Of a stretch of DNA of 64,000 nt, positions 8,934 to 16,410 are shown piece after piece (position 1 is the first letter of the stretch; every line of letters starts with the position of its first letter). Source of the stretch: Pseudorhodoferax sp965279475 (GTDB taxonomy: Bacteria > Pseudomonadota > Gammaproteobacteria > Burkholderiales > Burkholderiaceae_C); NCBI GenBank assembly GCA_965279475.1, contig CBDIIA010000003.1, positions 4,526,001 through 4,590,000 on the forward strand, written 5' to 3'. The notes beneath the pieces are model-generated. The model had not been told where the DNA came from and did not search any database. It saw nothing but the letters and a program-made list of their open reading frames with translations. The position numbers and the translations under genes were made by a program.

Positions 8934-8976
8934 GTTGTAGTTCGGCCGCCCGATGCAGTCTGTGCGTCAACGCACG
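8934..8976 (-). promoter_or_regulatory. Crp-like box with -35/-10, promoter of the PRC-barrel gene
   Basis: Box TGTGCGTCAACGCACG at 8961-8976 is the closest to a perfect palindrome in the set. Read toward the gene its end continues as ACAGACT, and TACAAC (minus strand, 8934-8939) is centred 32 bases from the box centre. It lies 85 bases before the PRC start. Confidence 0.65.
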
Positions 8977-9008
8977 TGAGACAAACCGGGCCGGTACCTC
9001 CTTGTCAG

Positions 9009-9051
9009 AGCGCGCTGCCGCACAGACCCATCGACACGAATATCAGAAGCT
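9009..9051 (+). promoter_or_regulatory. Crp-like box with -35/-10, promoter of the first BON gene
   Basis: Box AGCGCGCTGCCGCACA at 9009-9024 followed by GACC puts ACAGAC in the -35 slot. GAAGCT at 9046-9051 is at the expected -10 distance (32). It is oriented away from the box at 8961, one box per divergent gene. Confidence 0.6.
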
Positions 9052-9082
9052 ACTTCTTCGTCAAACCAAATGAAGGAAGATC

Positions 9083-9736
9083 ATGAAGACCGATTCACAA
9101 CTGCAAAAAGACGTGTTGGCAGAACTCGCCTGGGAGCCGTCGGTTCACGCCGCCCAGATCGGCGTGGAAGTCAGGGATGGCGTCGTGACCCTGGCCGGCC
9201 ACGTGAGCAGCTACGCAGAGAAATGGGCCGCCGAGCGCGCTGCGCAACGCGTTTCTGGCGTTCGAGCGCTTGCTATCGAGATGGACGTCAAGCTCTCTGC
9301 CCTGGGCAAGCGAGACGACGCCGACATCGCCCGATCTGCTGAGACCGCACTCGCATGGCTGTCGTACCTGCCCGAGCATTCCGTGAAGATGATGGTCGAG
9401 GGCGGTTGCATCACGTTGACCGGTGACGTGGACTGGCAGTATCAGAAAGAGGCCGCGGGTGATGCCTTGCGGTACATGGTGGGCGTCAAAGCTGTCAGCA
9501 ACCAGATCGGCATCAAGCCCAAGACTTCGATCAGCGCGGTAAAGTCTGATATCGAAGCTGCGCTGAAGCGCCGGGCTCCATCAGACGCGAAGCACATCGC
9601 TGTGGACGTCAAGGGCAATGACGTGACTCTGACGGGGACAGTGCAAAGCTGGTCCGAACGCGAACTGGCTCGCGAGTCTGCCTGGAACACGCCAGGCGTG
9701 CGCAGCGTCGTCGACAACATCAGCGTCGCCTATTGA
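9083..9736 (+). CDS. BON-domain protein (three repeats)
   Basis: 217 residues built from three BON domains (about 1-70, 76-145 and 149-217), the OsmY-like phospholipid-binding module. Each repeat carries the pattern V..G.VTL.G.V (GVVTLAGHVSSY, GCITLTGDVDW, NDVTLTGTVQSW). No signal peptide is evident, so unlike OsmY it may be cytoplasmic or export-independent. Paralogues lie at 25279-25938 and 28009-28662; the latter is the closer relative (both open MKTD.Q.Q.DVLAEL.WEPS). An osmotic or envelope-stress role is inferred from family and context. Confidence 0.88.
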   Translation: MKTDSQLQKDVLAELAWEPSVHAAQIGVEVRDGVVTLAGHVSSYAEKWAAERAAQRVSGVRALAIEMDVKLSALGKRDDADIARSAETALAWLSYLPEHSVKMMVEGGCITLTGDVDWQYQKEAAGDALRYMVGVKAVSNQIGIKPKTSISAVKSDIEAALKRRAPSDAKHIAVDVKGNDVTLTGTVQSWSERELARESAWNTPGVRSVVDNISVAY

Positions 9737-9771
9737 TCTGCTTGCTTCCCGACGAGCGCTGGACACACGCC

Positions 9772-10491
9772 TCAAGTGGCCAGCTTTTCGGGAAGGAGAC
9801 GGTCGTACTCCTTCTTGACCACCGCGTAGCATTCGCAAGACCGCTTTTCCAGGCCCGGTCTGTCCAGCACCTTGATGTGGCCGCGCGCATAGTCGATCAG
9901 GCCCGCGGACTGCAATTTCAATGCACTCTGGGTGACCCCTTCCCGCCGCACCCCGAGCATGTTGGAGATCAACTCCTGAGTCATCACCAGCTCGGTGCCT
10001 TGCAGCCTGTCGAGGCTCAACAGCAACCATCGGCAGAGTTGCTGGTCCAGCGAATGGTGGCGGTTGCAGACGGCAGTCTGCGCCATCTGAGTGATCAATG
10101 CCTGCGTGTAGCGCAGCAAAAGGTGCAGCACCGGTCCGGCACGGTCGAACTCCTCTTTCATGATGCCCGCTTTCAGCCGGTAACCCTGGCCCGCGCTCTG
10201 CACGACTGCGCGGCTAGGCGTCGACCCCCCACCCATGAACAGCGACACACCGACGACTCCCTCGTTGCCGACAACGGCGATTTCCGCAGATGCACCATCC
10301 TCCATCACGTACAGGAGGGAGACGATGGCGGTGGTCGGGAAGTAGACGTGGCTGAGTTGGTTGCCAGACTCGTACAACACTTTTCCGAGGGGCAGTTGCA
10401 CAGGTTCAAGATGATCAAGCCAACGTTTCCACTCGGCATCGGGCAACGCGGCGAGCAGCCGATTTTTCTTGGGATCGGACATGACGGCCAT
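9772..10491 (-). CDS. Crp/Fnr-family transcriptional regulator (copy 1)
   Basis: 239-residue regulator with an N-terminal cyclic-nucleotide-binding-like domain (LPLGKVLYESGNQLSHVYFPT) and a C-terminal winged helix (MTQELISNMLGVRREGVTQSA, about 165-185). The N-terminus before the domain has no cysteines, so an Fnr-type iron-sulphur sensor is not supported; the signal is unknown. The ATG at 10491 follows AGAGGAG with good spacing, so upstream in-frame ATGs are rejected. The recognition region GVRREGVT is shared with the copy at 20.5 kb. An island-type promoter box lies upstream, which suggests autoregulation. Confidence 0.9.
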   Translation of the reverse strand: MAVMSDPKKNRLLAALPDAEWKRWLDHLEPVQLPLGKVLYESGNQLSHVYFPTTAIVSLLYVMEDGASAEIAVVGNEGVVGVSLFMGGGSTPSRAVVQSAGQGYRLKAGIMKEEFDRAGPVLHLLLRYTQALITQMAQTAVCNRHHSLDQQLCRWLLLSLDRLQGTELVMTQELISNMLGVRREGVTQSALKLQSAGLIDYARGHIKVLDRPGLEKRSCECYAVVKKEYDRLLPEKLAT

Positions 10492-10549
10492 CGCAGAACT
10501 CCTCTGGGTGTGAGCGCACATTCCGAATCTGGAAGCGCCCAATGCACCA

Positions 10550-10592
10550 AGTCTAGAGAGACGAACAAGGTTCATATGTGCGGCAGCGCACG
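10550..10592 (-). promoter_or_regulatory. Crp-like box and -10, promoter of Crp/Fnr copy 1
   Basis: Box TGTGCGGCAGCGCACG at 10577-10592 has both TGTGC and GCAC arms. The ACAGAC flank is not kept here (the gene-side end continues TATGAA), but TAGACT on the minus strand (10550-10555) is centred exactly 32 bases away. It lies 85 bases before the start codon. Confidence 0.55.
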
Positions 10593-10772
10593 CACAACAC
10601 ACGTGCAGTCATTCGCTTGCGTGCTGATGCCGCGTCCTCCTGCGCCGGCACGGCGGCACTGCCTACGCGCCGAGGATGTGCTCCTGTGTCTTGACCATCC
10701 CATCCGTCATTTGCCATTCGCAATGGATTTCATCGGCCATGGTCCGCAACCCAGACCAGCTTCGGATGGTTG
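10593..10772. other. Divergent intergenic region, no gene seen
   Basis: About 180 bases between the two divergent promoters of Crp/Fnr copy 1 and the acetyltransferase. A 25-codon minus-strand frame ending at 10663 looks mildly coding but has no ribosome site or known relative, so no gene is called. Confidence 0.35.
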
Positions 10773-10815
10773 GGTGGGACAGCGCACAGACCCGACACGT
10801 CCGATTTCGTACTCT
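10773..10815 (+). promoter_or_regulatory. Crp-like box with -35/-10, promoter of the acetyltransferase
   Basis: Box GGTGGGACAGCGCACA at 10773-10788 followed by GACC gives ACAGAC in the -35 slot. TACTCT at 10810-10815 is centred 32 bases away. The box lies 77 bases before the ATG. Confidence 0.6.
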
Positions 10816-10865
10816 CATGGCTCGCAAGATCGACCGATCCCACTCCAAACGATGAGGCAATCGAC

Positions 10866-11477
10866 ATGCACAAGGCCATATTTTCCAGCTCCACCGCCCA
10901 CCAGTCCCGACTGCCCCGATTCAAACTGGCAGATGAAGCACGTGTGGCGGTTCTGCGAGACGGCACATCCGTCTTGTTAAGACCGATCCGGCCTGAAGAT
11001 ATCGAACTGGAGCGCGACTTCATCGAAGCGCTGTCACCAGCTTCGCGCCGCTTCAGGTTTCTTGACACCATGCGATCGCCGAGCGATTCGCTGCTGAGGC
11101 AGATGACCATCATCAATCCGTCCACCGACGTCGCCTACGTCGCACTGATCGGCGCTGAACACAAGCAGCAGGAGATTGGCGTCGCCCGCTTCAGCGCGCG
11201 CAATGGGGAACAGGATTGCGAGTTCGCGGTGACCGTGGCCGACCAGTGGCAAACCAAGGGCCTCGGAACGCTGCTGATGCAACGTCTGATCGAAGCCGCG
11301 AAGGCACGCGGCATCGCAAGTCTGCATTCGAGCGACACTTCTGACAATGTTCGCATGCGCGCATTTGCCAATCATCTGCAGCTACGGCACGAACGTGATG
11401 CTGAAGACGCAGCCCTGGTCCGGTACAGCCTGGATGTCGATGCGGCCATGCTGGTCGACAAAGCGGTCTTGCCATGA
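10866..11477 (+). CDS. GNAT-family N-acetyltransferase
   Basis: 203-residue acyl-CoA-dependent acetyltransferase. The fold begins at about residue 28 (RDGTSVLLRPIRPEDIELE). The acetyl-CoA loop Q-T-K-G-L-G (QWQTKGLGTLLMQRLIEAA) is typical motif A. The ATG at 10866 has a GAGG about 10 bases upstream; an earlier ATG at 10770 would place the promoter box inside the coding sequence. Related stand-alone domains in this setting acetylate small molecules or protein lysines; the substrate cannot be told. Its stop overlaps the start of a truncated downstream frame as ATGA. Confidence 0.88.
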   Translation: MHKAIFSSSTAHQSRLPRFKLADEARVAVLRDGTSVLLRPIRPEDIELERDFIEALSPASRRFRFLDTMRSPSDSLLRQMTIINPSTDVAYVALIGAEHKQQEIGVARFSARNGEQDCEFAVTVADQWQTKGLGTLLMQRLIEAAKARGIASLHSSDTSDNVRMRAFANHLQLRHERDAEDAALVRYSLDVDAAMLVDKAVLP

Positions 11478-11656
11478 TTGCCGTTCTGGATACCGAGTTC
11501 ACCGACCTCGCCATCAACCCGCGCCTGCTGTCCGTGGGACATCGTATTGGGCCAAGGCGATGCGCGCGCCATCACGCGCTGTGCGATGCCCGCGAGCGAC
11601 CGATCTCCTACGCAGCAGCGAATGACTCGCAGGTCGATCAGGCGGTGCTCGCATGA
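11474..11656 (+). pseudogene. Truncated exonuclease-like fragment
   Basis: The frame starts with ATG overlapping the acetyltransferase stop and reads MIAVLDTEFTDLAINPRLLS, which resembles the first strand and DxE motif of small 3'-5' exonuclease-fold (RNase H-like) proteins. After about 22 residues the similarity stops and the frame continues as arginine-rich sequence to a stop at 11656. It is probably the 5' stub of a lost co-transcribed gene. The assignment rests on one short motif. Confidence 0.45.
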
Positions 11657-11674
11657 CCCCTGTGCGGGTCCGGA

Positions 11675-12388
11675 TCACTCCATGCAATCGACGTAAACCT
11701 TGCAATCGCCGGCATAGCAACTGCATGAGGCAGCTTCGAGACCGGCGCGATCCAGCACTGTGAGTTCGCCACGGCGATACGCGATCAGCCCGCTTCTCTG
11801 CAAGGCCCCGGCCGCATTCGTGACGCCAACGCGGCGCACGCCGAGCATATGGGCCAAGAACTCCTGCGTCACCCGAAAGGTATCGGCGTGCGCACGATCC
11901 TGGCTCATCAACAGCCAGCGCGCCAGGCGCGCTCCGATCAGATGAAAACGCAGGAACCCGGCAGATCTCGTCAGCTGTGACATGACGACGTACAGGTAGT
12001 TGTTCAGAACCCGCTGCAGCGGCGGGCTGTTGGCCAGCTCGGCCAGGAAAGCGTGGCGGTTGACTCGCCATGCCTTGCCAGCGCCCTGCACCAAAGCGCG
12101 CAGTGGCGCGGTCAGGACGCCGAGCTTCAGCTGCACCCCGACCATTCCTTCGCTACCGACCATACCGACTTCAAGGCTCGGATGATCGTCGATTAGGGTC
12201 AAAAGAGAAATGAACCCTTCTGTCGGGAAATAGACATGGAATGTCGGAGATCCAGATTCGCAAACTACTTCTTCCAGCACCAACTCAACGGGCTCGCAAA
12301 TGGAGAGCAGGCGCATCCGCTCCTTGCGTGGAAGTAGCTCGATCAGGTGATTTTGGATGGGGAGCAACGGAGCTTTCGGTTTCAGCAC
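11675..12388 (-). CDS. Crp/Fnr-family transcriptional regulator (copy 2)
   Basis: 237 residues with the same two-domain plan: an effector domain with CESGSPTFHVYFPTEGFISLL and VGMVGSEGMVGVQ, and a C-terminal winged helix (VTQEFLAHMLGVRRVGVTNAA). The recognition segment GVRRVGVT differs at one residue from GVRREGVT in copies 1 and 3, so its DNA preference may differ slightly. The start is a GTG at 12388 with no clear ribosome site. The upstream promoter-like box would give a leader of only about 12 bases, so the exact start is uncertain. Effector unknown. Confidence 0.88.
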   Translation of the reverse strand: MLKPKAPLLPIQNHLIELLPRKERMRLLSICEPVELVLEEVVCESGSPTFHVYFPTEGFISLLTLIDDHPSLEVGMVGSEGMVGVQLKLGVLTAPLRALVQGAGKAWRVNRHAFLAELANSPPLQRVLNNYLYVVMSQLTRSAGFLRFHLIGARLARWLLMSQDRAHADTFRVTQEFLAHMLGVRRVGVTNAAGALQRSGLIAYRRGELTVLDRAGLEAASCSCYAGDCKVYVDCME

Positions 12389-12406
12389 CAGGGGAGGTGA
12401 CGGCCC

Positions 12407-12449
12407 AGTCTGCGCTTCATCCGTGCGGCAGACCGTGTGTCACCGCACA
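12407..12449 (-). promoter_or_regulatory. Crp-like box and -10, promoter of Crp/Fnr copy 2
   Basis: Box CGTGTGTCACCGCACA at 12434-12449. CAGACT on the minus strand (12407-12412) is centred exactly 32 bases from the box centre. The -35 slot reads ACGGTC instead of ACAGAC. The distance to the GTG start is short (45 bases). Confidence 0.5.
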
Positions 12450-12604
12450 TAGCGAAGCGGATCCGGTGCGTCGCCCGAAGGGGATCCGCGGGTGCATGGG
12501 ACACACGTATTCAGCACCCGGCCACTCGCATCGAATACCGCTGTCTCATCTGGCCGTCGACGCCAAGTGAATCTCCGATGGCGCTGCCGCGCCACCGGCC
12601 CGAC
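12450..12604. other. Intergenic region without recognised gene
   Basis: Part of the 484-base gap between Crp/Fnr copy 2 and the glycine-rich membrane-associated gene. Apart from the boxes at its two ends and the DUF883-like fragment next to it, I see no gene or strong repeat here. Confidence 0.35.
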
Positions 12605-12713
12605 TCAGCGGGCGATCGATCGCCCAGCACAGCCGACACACTGGGTCAGCAGTCCGATCACCAGAAGTGCACCGACCACCAGACCTGCGGCCGCATAGGG
12701 GTGGTCACGCACT
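12605..12713 (-). pseudogene. DUF883 (ElaB/YqjD-like) C-terminal fragment
   Basis: On the minus strand the frame reads VRDHPYAAAGLVVGALLVIG and then LLTQCVG before a stop at 12605. This matches the C-terminal membrane anchor of ElaB/YqjD-type ribosome-associated inner-membrane proteins (V-R-x-H-P-x-x-A-x-G). The coiled-coil N-terminal part is absent upstream and the frame closes soon, so it is a remnant. Confidence 0.45.
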
Positions 12714-12748
12714 GCACGTGTCGACAGCTGCCCAGGGCGGGTGCGGTC

Positions 12749-12764
12749 TGTACGTCAGCGAACG
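12749..12764 (+). promoter_or_regulatory. Crp-like box upstream of the glycine-rich protein gene (weak)
   Basis: TGTACGTCAGCGAACG preceded by GGTC. It matches the island box but is the one clear exception in orientation: its GGTC flank faces away from the nearest downstream gene at 12873, and no -10 is seen at the usual distance. Confidence 0.35.
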
Positions 12765-12872
12765 CGCCTCGAAGCCGACGCCCGAAGAAAGCACGCGCAG
12801 CGTGCGACGGCGTACGGACGACGACGCCCATCGGGCGCACGCTGCGGTCCTCAACTCCATGGAACGACCATC

Positions 12873-13376
12873 ATGACCACTGACGACTCTCCCTGCTACG
12901 TCTACAACACCCACGCGGAAGCCGAAACGGCCATCCAACTGCTCAACACATCCGGCTTCGACGTGAAGAAGCTGTCGCTGATCGGGAAGGGCTACCACAG
13001 CGAGGAACATCCCGTCGGCTTCTACAACGTCGGCGACAAGATCAAGGCCTGGGGCAGCGCCGGTGCCTTCTGGGGCAGCGTATGGGGCCTGCTGCTGGCG
13101 CCGGCCGTCTTCTTCCTGCCCGGTTTCGGCCTGATGGCGCTGGCGGGCCCCGTGGTCACCGCACTGGTCGCAGCGCTCGAAGGCGCGGTGGTGGTGGGCG
13201 GTGTGTCGGCACTTGGCGCCGCATTGACGCAGATCGGCGTGCCGAAAGACCAGGCGATCAAGTACGAGACGGCACTCAAGGTGGACAAGTACGTGCTGAT
13301 GGTCCATGGCAGTGCCGATGACCAGGCACAGGCGCGCGAGGTGCTGTCCCGCGCGGCGGTGCTCGAAGCCGCGTAG
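12873..13376 (+). CDS. Glycine/alanine-rich membrane-associated stress-type protein
   Basis: 167 residues. The N-terminal part (about 1-45) resembles the GspF/YflT-like stress domain (VYNTHAEAETAIQLLNTSGFDVKKLSLIGKG). A central hydrophobic glycine/alanine stretch (about 55-120) contains two likely membrane-inserting helices. The C-terminus (KYETALKVDKYVLMVHGSADD) closes the fold. Proteins of this build are annotated as general-stress or DUF1269-like; the biochemical function is unknown. The ATG at 12873 is the start that yields the conserved N-terminus. It is followed by the transpeptidase gene on the same strand. Confidence 0.7.
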   Translation: MTTDDSPCYVYNTHAEAETAIQLLNTSGFDVKKLSLIGKGYHSEEHPVGFYNVGDKIKAWGSAGAFWGSVWGLLLAPAVFFLPGFGLMALAGPVVTALVAALEGAVVVGGVSALGAALTQIGVPKDQAIKYETALKVDKYVLMVHGSADDQAQAREVLSRAAVLEAA

Positions 13377-13440
13377 GCTGACGGTCGATTCCGCGCGGAG
13401 CGCGTCATGAACAGGTCGGCAACGGCGATTTCCGCAAGCC

Positions 13441-14340
13441 ATGGGTAATTTGCAGCTCGCCTGCCGGGCGCGGCTGTGGCACGCATCGCGCGCAAGGTTG
13501 GCGTGCCTTGCGGCTTGGTGCCTGATGACCTGCACAGGCACCGCCACCGCCGAGCAGACGGGCGGCAGCGAGGTGACGCTGGCCGCATGGACCGAGCAGT
13601 TCACGCGCGAGGTCGATCGTCGGCTCGATGTGCCGATCGCAGACCAGACGCGACTTGTCGCATTGCTGGCGAAGGCTCTTGAGGACGCGGGTCTGCCTGA
13701 CATCACGACGCAAGCGCTGCTGGTCGTCGACCGAAGTCCTCAAGTCCAAGCTGCTTTCGTCGTCGTGCGCATGCCAGCCGGCGGATGGCACTGGATCGGG
13801 GCCACGGCAGTCTCTACTGGCAAGGTCGGAACCTTCGAGCACTTCCTCACGCCGCTCGGCGTGTTCTCGCACACGCTGGCCAACCCCGACTTTCGCGCCG
13901 AGGGTACCTTCAACAAGAACCACATCCGCGGCTACGGACTGCGCGGCAGGCGTGTCTTCGACTTCGGTTGGCAGCTTGCGGAACGTGGCTGGGGCAAGGG
14001 CGGCACCAGCAAGATGCGCCTGCAGATGCATGCCACGGACCCGACTGTGCTGGAGCCCCGCCTCGGGCAGGTGGCATCGGAAGGCTGCATCCGCATTCCG
14101 GCCACACTGAATGTCTTTCTCGACCGTCATGGCATCCTCGATGCCGAGTACGAAGAAGCGATCGCCGACGGCCACGCCATGTGGGTCATCAAGCGGGACC
14201 GTCAGACCATTCCCTGGCCTGGCCGCTACATGGTGATCGTCGATTCACAGACGCTCGAGCGCCCTGCGTGGTCGCCACCGCCCGAGACCAACGGCAAGCC
14301 GCGAATTGCACCTGCGCGGATCAGCATGCCACTCCTGTAG
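13441..14340 (+). CDS. YkuD-type L,D-transpeptidase, exported
   Basis: 299 residues with an N-terminal hydrophobic export signal (about 17-38, ending near TATAEQ). The catalytic pattern is present: His197, then after 18 residues SEGCIR with the nucleophile Cys216. The usual SHGC is changed to SEGC. YkuD enzymes form 3-3 peptidoglycan cross-links or attach proteins to the wall in the periplasm. A role in wall reinforcement under stress is inferred. It lies 64 bases after the preceding gene and may share its transcript. Confidence 0.8.
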   Translation: MGNLQLACRARLWHASRARLACLAAWCLMTCTGTATAEQTGGSEVTLAAWTEQFTREVDRRLDVPIADQTRLVALLAKALEDAGLPDITTQALLVVDRSPQVQAAFVVVRMPAGGWHWIGATAVSTGKVGTFEHFLTPLGVFSHTLANPDFRAEGTFNKNHIRGYGLRGRRVFDFGWQLAERGWGKGGTSKMRLQMHATDPTVLEPRLGQVASEGCIRIPATLNVFLDRHGILDAEYEEAIADGHAMWVIKRDRQTIPWPGRYMVIVDSQTLERPAWSPPPETNGKPRIAPARISMPLL

Positions 14341-14354
14341 CGTGTGCAACAGCT

Positions 14355-14735
14355 TCAGATCGACGTTGGTATGCCCACCATGTTGTCGTGCCGAACGAAG
14401 TGCTTGCGCGCCATCGCGACCAACTCGTTCTCGCTCGGACGGTCGACGACTTCGTAACTTACGATCCGGGCGGCAATCAACGGGCGGTGCTTGTCCACAT
14501 AGCGACGAAAGTCGGCCAGCCCCGTGTGGCCGCCCGCAACCAGCACCTCGGCGATACCCTCGAGCTGGTCGCAGACCTCGTCAAAGAACTCGTGCTCCGA
14601 TCGCACCGCACTGCCGTGCTGGCGCGTGTCGTGCAGACGCGTGTGGACCTTGCTCTTGAGCAGGTGCTCCGCTCCGAACTGCAAGACCTCGGCGGACTGG
14701 TGGTCGACAAACACGACGGCGTGGTAGAGGCTCAT
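14355..14735 (-). CDS. eRF1/Pelota-like small protein (translational-machinery type)
   Basis: 126 residues, soluble, beginning YHAVVFVDHQSAEVLQFGAE and containing GIAEVLVAGGHTGLADFRRY and a C-terminal helix with ENELVAMARKHFV. This pattern is found in small proteins annotated as translational-machinery or eRF1 domain-like (the fold is related to the Pelota/eRF1 central domain). No biochemical role is known to me. It is convergent with the transpeptidase gene and divergent from the aldehyde dehydrogenase gene, whose promoter box at 14850 faces the other way. Confidence 0.6.
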   Translation of the reverse strand: MSLYHAVVFVDHQSAEVLQFGAEHLLKSKVHTRLHDTRQHGSAVRSEHEFFDEVCDQLEGIAEVLVAGGHTGLADFRRYVDKHRPLIAARIVSYEVVDRPSENELVAMARKHFVRHDNMVGIPTSI

Positions 14736-14849
14736 TGCATGATTTCCTTGAACTAGGGACGAAGAGCCAACTTAGCCCCGACTCCATCCGCGGTCTGTTC
14801 GGCAGCCCACGGAGCGCGGATCCATTCTTTACCCGTGTTCGCGTTGCAC

Positions 14850-14892
14850 GGTGCGTCAACGTACAGACCTTGCGTGCCTGTGCGCGCATCGT
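14850..14892 (+). promoter_or_regulatory. Crp-like box with -35/-10, promoter of the aldehyde dehydrogenase operon
   Basis: Box GGTGCGTCAACGTACA at 14850-14865 followed by GACC gives ACAGAC in the -35 slot. CATCGT at 14887-14892 is centred 32 bases away. It lies 92 bases before the ATG. Confidence 0.6.
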
Positions 14893-14957
14893 CAGGCGTG
14901 CCCTCCGCCGTGCGCGGCAGGGTCGTCGTACAACGCCCGAACAACCAGGACCTCACC

Positions 14958-16340
14958 ATGGCCTACCAAAGCATCGACCCCAACACCGGAAAGCTCTTGA
15001 AGAGCTTCGAGCATCTGACCAACGCCCAACTCGATGGCGCGCTCGCCGCCGCCGAGGCGAGCTTCCAGTCCTGGAAGCGCAAGACCTTCGCCGAGCGTGC
15101 GATGGTCATCGACAAGGCTGCGGCACTGATGCATGCCCACGTCGACGACTTCGCCAGGCTCGCGACCCTGGAGATGGGCAAGCGCATCACGGAAGCCCGC
15201 GGCGAAGTGAAGTTCAGCGCCGACATCCTGGCCTACTATGCGCGCCACGCCGAGGCGTTTCTTGCGCCGGTGAAGCTCAGTCCCAGGGTCGGCGAGGCCC
15301 ATATGGAGAGCAGCCCTCTGGGTGCGCTGTTCTGCGTCGAGCCATGGAACTTTCCGTATTACCAGCTGGCCCGTGTTGCCGGCCCTCAGCTGATGGCAGG
15401 CAACGTGCTGGTCGTCAAGCACGCCGGCTGCGTGCCGCAATGCGCGATCGCCTTCGAGAAGCTGCTGCTCGACGCCGGCGCGCCGGTAGGCGTGTACACC
15501 AACCTGCTGATCTCGCATGAGCAGTCAGACCGCGTCATCGACGACCCACGCGTCAAGGGTGTTGCACTCACCGGTAGCGTCGCGGCCGGCCGAAAGATCG
15601 CGGCGCGCGCCGGTCAGAACCTGAAGAAGTCGTCGATGGAATTGGGCGGCAGCGATGCCTTCATCGTGCTGGACGATGCCGACCTCGACAAGACCATACC
15701 ATGGGCCGTTTGGGGCCGGATGTACAACGCGGGCCAGACCTGCTGCGCTGCCAAACGCTTCATCGTGCTCGATGCGATCGCCGACCGGTTCCTCGTGCGG
15801 TTCAAGGCCGCGCTGGAGACATTGACGCCTGGCGACCCGATGGACGAAGCCACCACGCACGGCCCGTTGTCGACCGAGAATGCACTGCAGCAACTGCTGA
15901 GCCAGGTCGATGTGGCGACCAGGCACGGCGCCACGCTGCTGATGGGCGGGCAGCGCATCGAGCGGCCCGGCTCGTTCATGCAGACCACCATCCTGACGGA
16001 CATCGCGCCCGGCAACCCAGCGTTCCGGGATGAGTTCTTCGGCCCCGTCGTCTCCTTCTACCGCGTGAAGAACGAAGACGACGCCATCGCGCTGGCCAAC
16101 GATTCCGACTTCGGCCTCGGCGGCTCCATCTGGACCGAGGATGCGGCACGCGGCAAGCGTGTGGCCAGCCGCATCGATACCGGCATGGTGTTCATCAACA
16201 ACATTGACTGGACCGATGCCGAGCTGCCGTTTGGTGGCATCAAAGACTCGGGCTACGGCCGCGAACTCGGCAACATGGGCATCCAGGAGTTCGTCAACAA
16301 GAAGCTGGTCCGGTCGGCGCAGCTGGACGCACCCGCCTGA
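14958..16340 (+). CDS. NAD(P)+-dependent aldehyde dehydrogenase (succinate-semialdehyde type)
   Basis: 460-residue aldehyde dehydrogenase, cytoplasmic. The catalytic pair is visible: Cys262 in NAGQTCCAAKR and Glu228 in MELGGSDAF, with the usual spacing of 34. The cofactor-binding PWNFPYYQ and the C-terminal PFGGIKDSGYGRELG are conserved. Overall resemblance is to the shorter Sad/GabD-like succinate-semialdehyde dehydrogenases, but the substrate is not proven by sequence. AGGA precedes the ATG at 14958; a longer frame upstream would include the promoter box. It is followed after 70 bases by the NAD(P)HX repair gene. Confidence 0.9.
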   Translation: MAYQSIDPNTGKLLKSFEHLTNAQLDGALAAAEASFQSWKRKTFAERAMVIDKAAALMHAHVDDFARLATLEMGKRITEARGEVKFSADILAYYARHAEAFLAPVKLSPRVGEAHMESSPLGALFCVEPWNFPYYQLARVAGPQLMAGNVLVVKHAGCVPQCAIAFEKLLLDAGAPVGVYTNLLISHEQSDRVIDDPRVKGVALTGSVAAGRKIAARAGQNLKKSSMELGGSDAFIVLDDADLDKTIPWAVWGRMYNAGQTCCAAKRFIVLDAIADRFLVRFKAALETLTPGDPMDEATTHGPLSTENALQQLLSQVDVATRHGATLLMGGQRIERPGSFMQTTILTDIAPGNPAFRDEFFGPVVSFYRVKNEDDAIALANDSDFGLGGSIWTEDAARGKRVASRIDTGMVFINNIDWTDAELPFGGIKDSGYGRELGNMGIQEFVNKKLVRSAQLDAPA

Positions 16341-16410
16341 AGAGAGGCAAACCCTGCTGAACGCCCACAGCGAACGGTTCGGCTCCCTCGAGTGCCCTTC
16401 ATCCGACAAC

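Noticed and set aside
10663..10739. 25-codon minus-strand frame MADEIHCEWQMTDGMVKTQE...
   Set aside because: It looks mildly coding but has no ribosome site, no known relative and lies between two divergent promoters.
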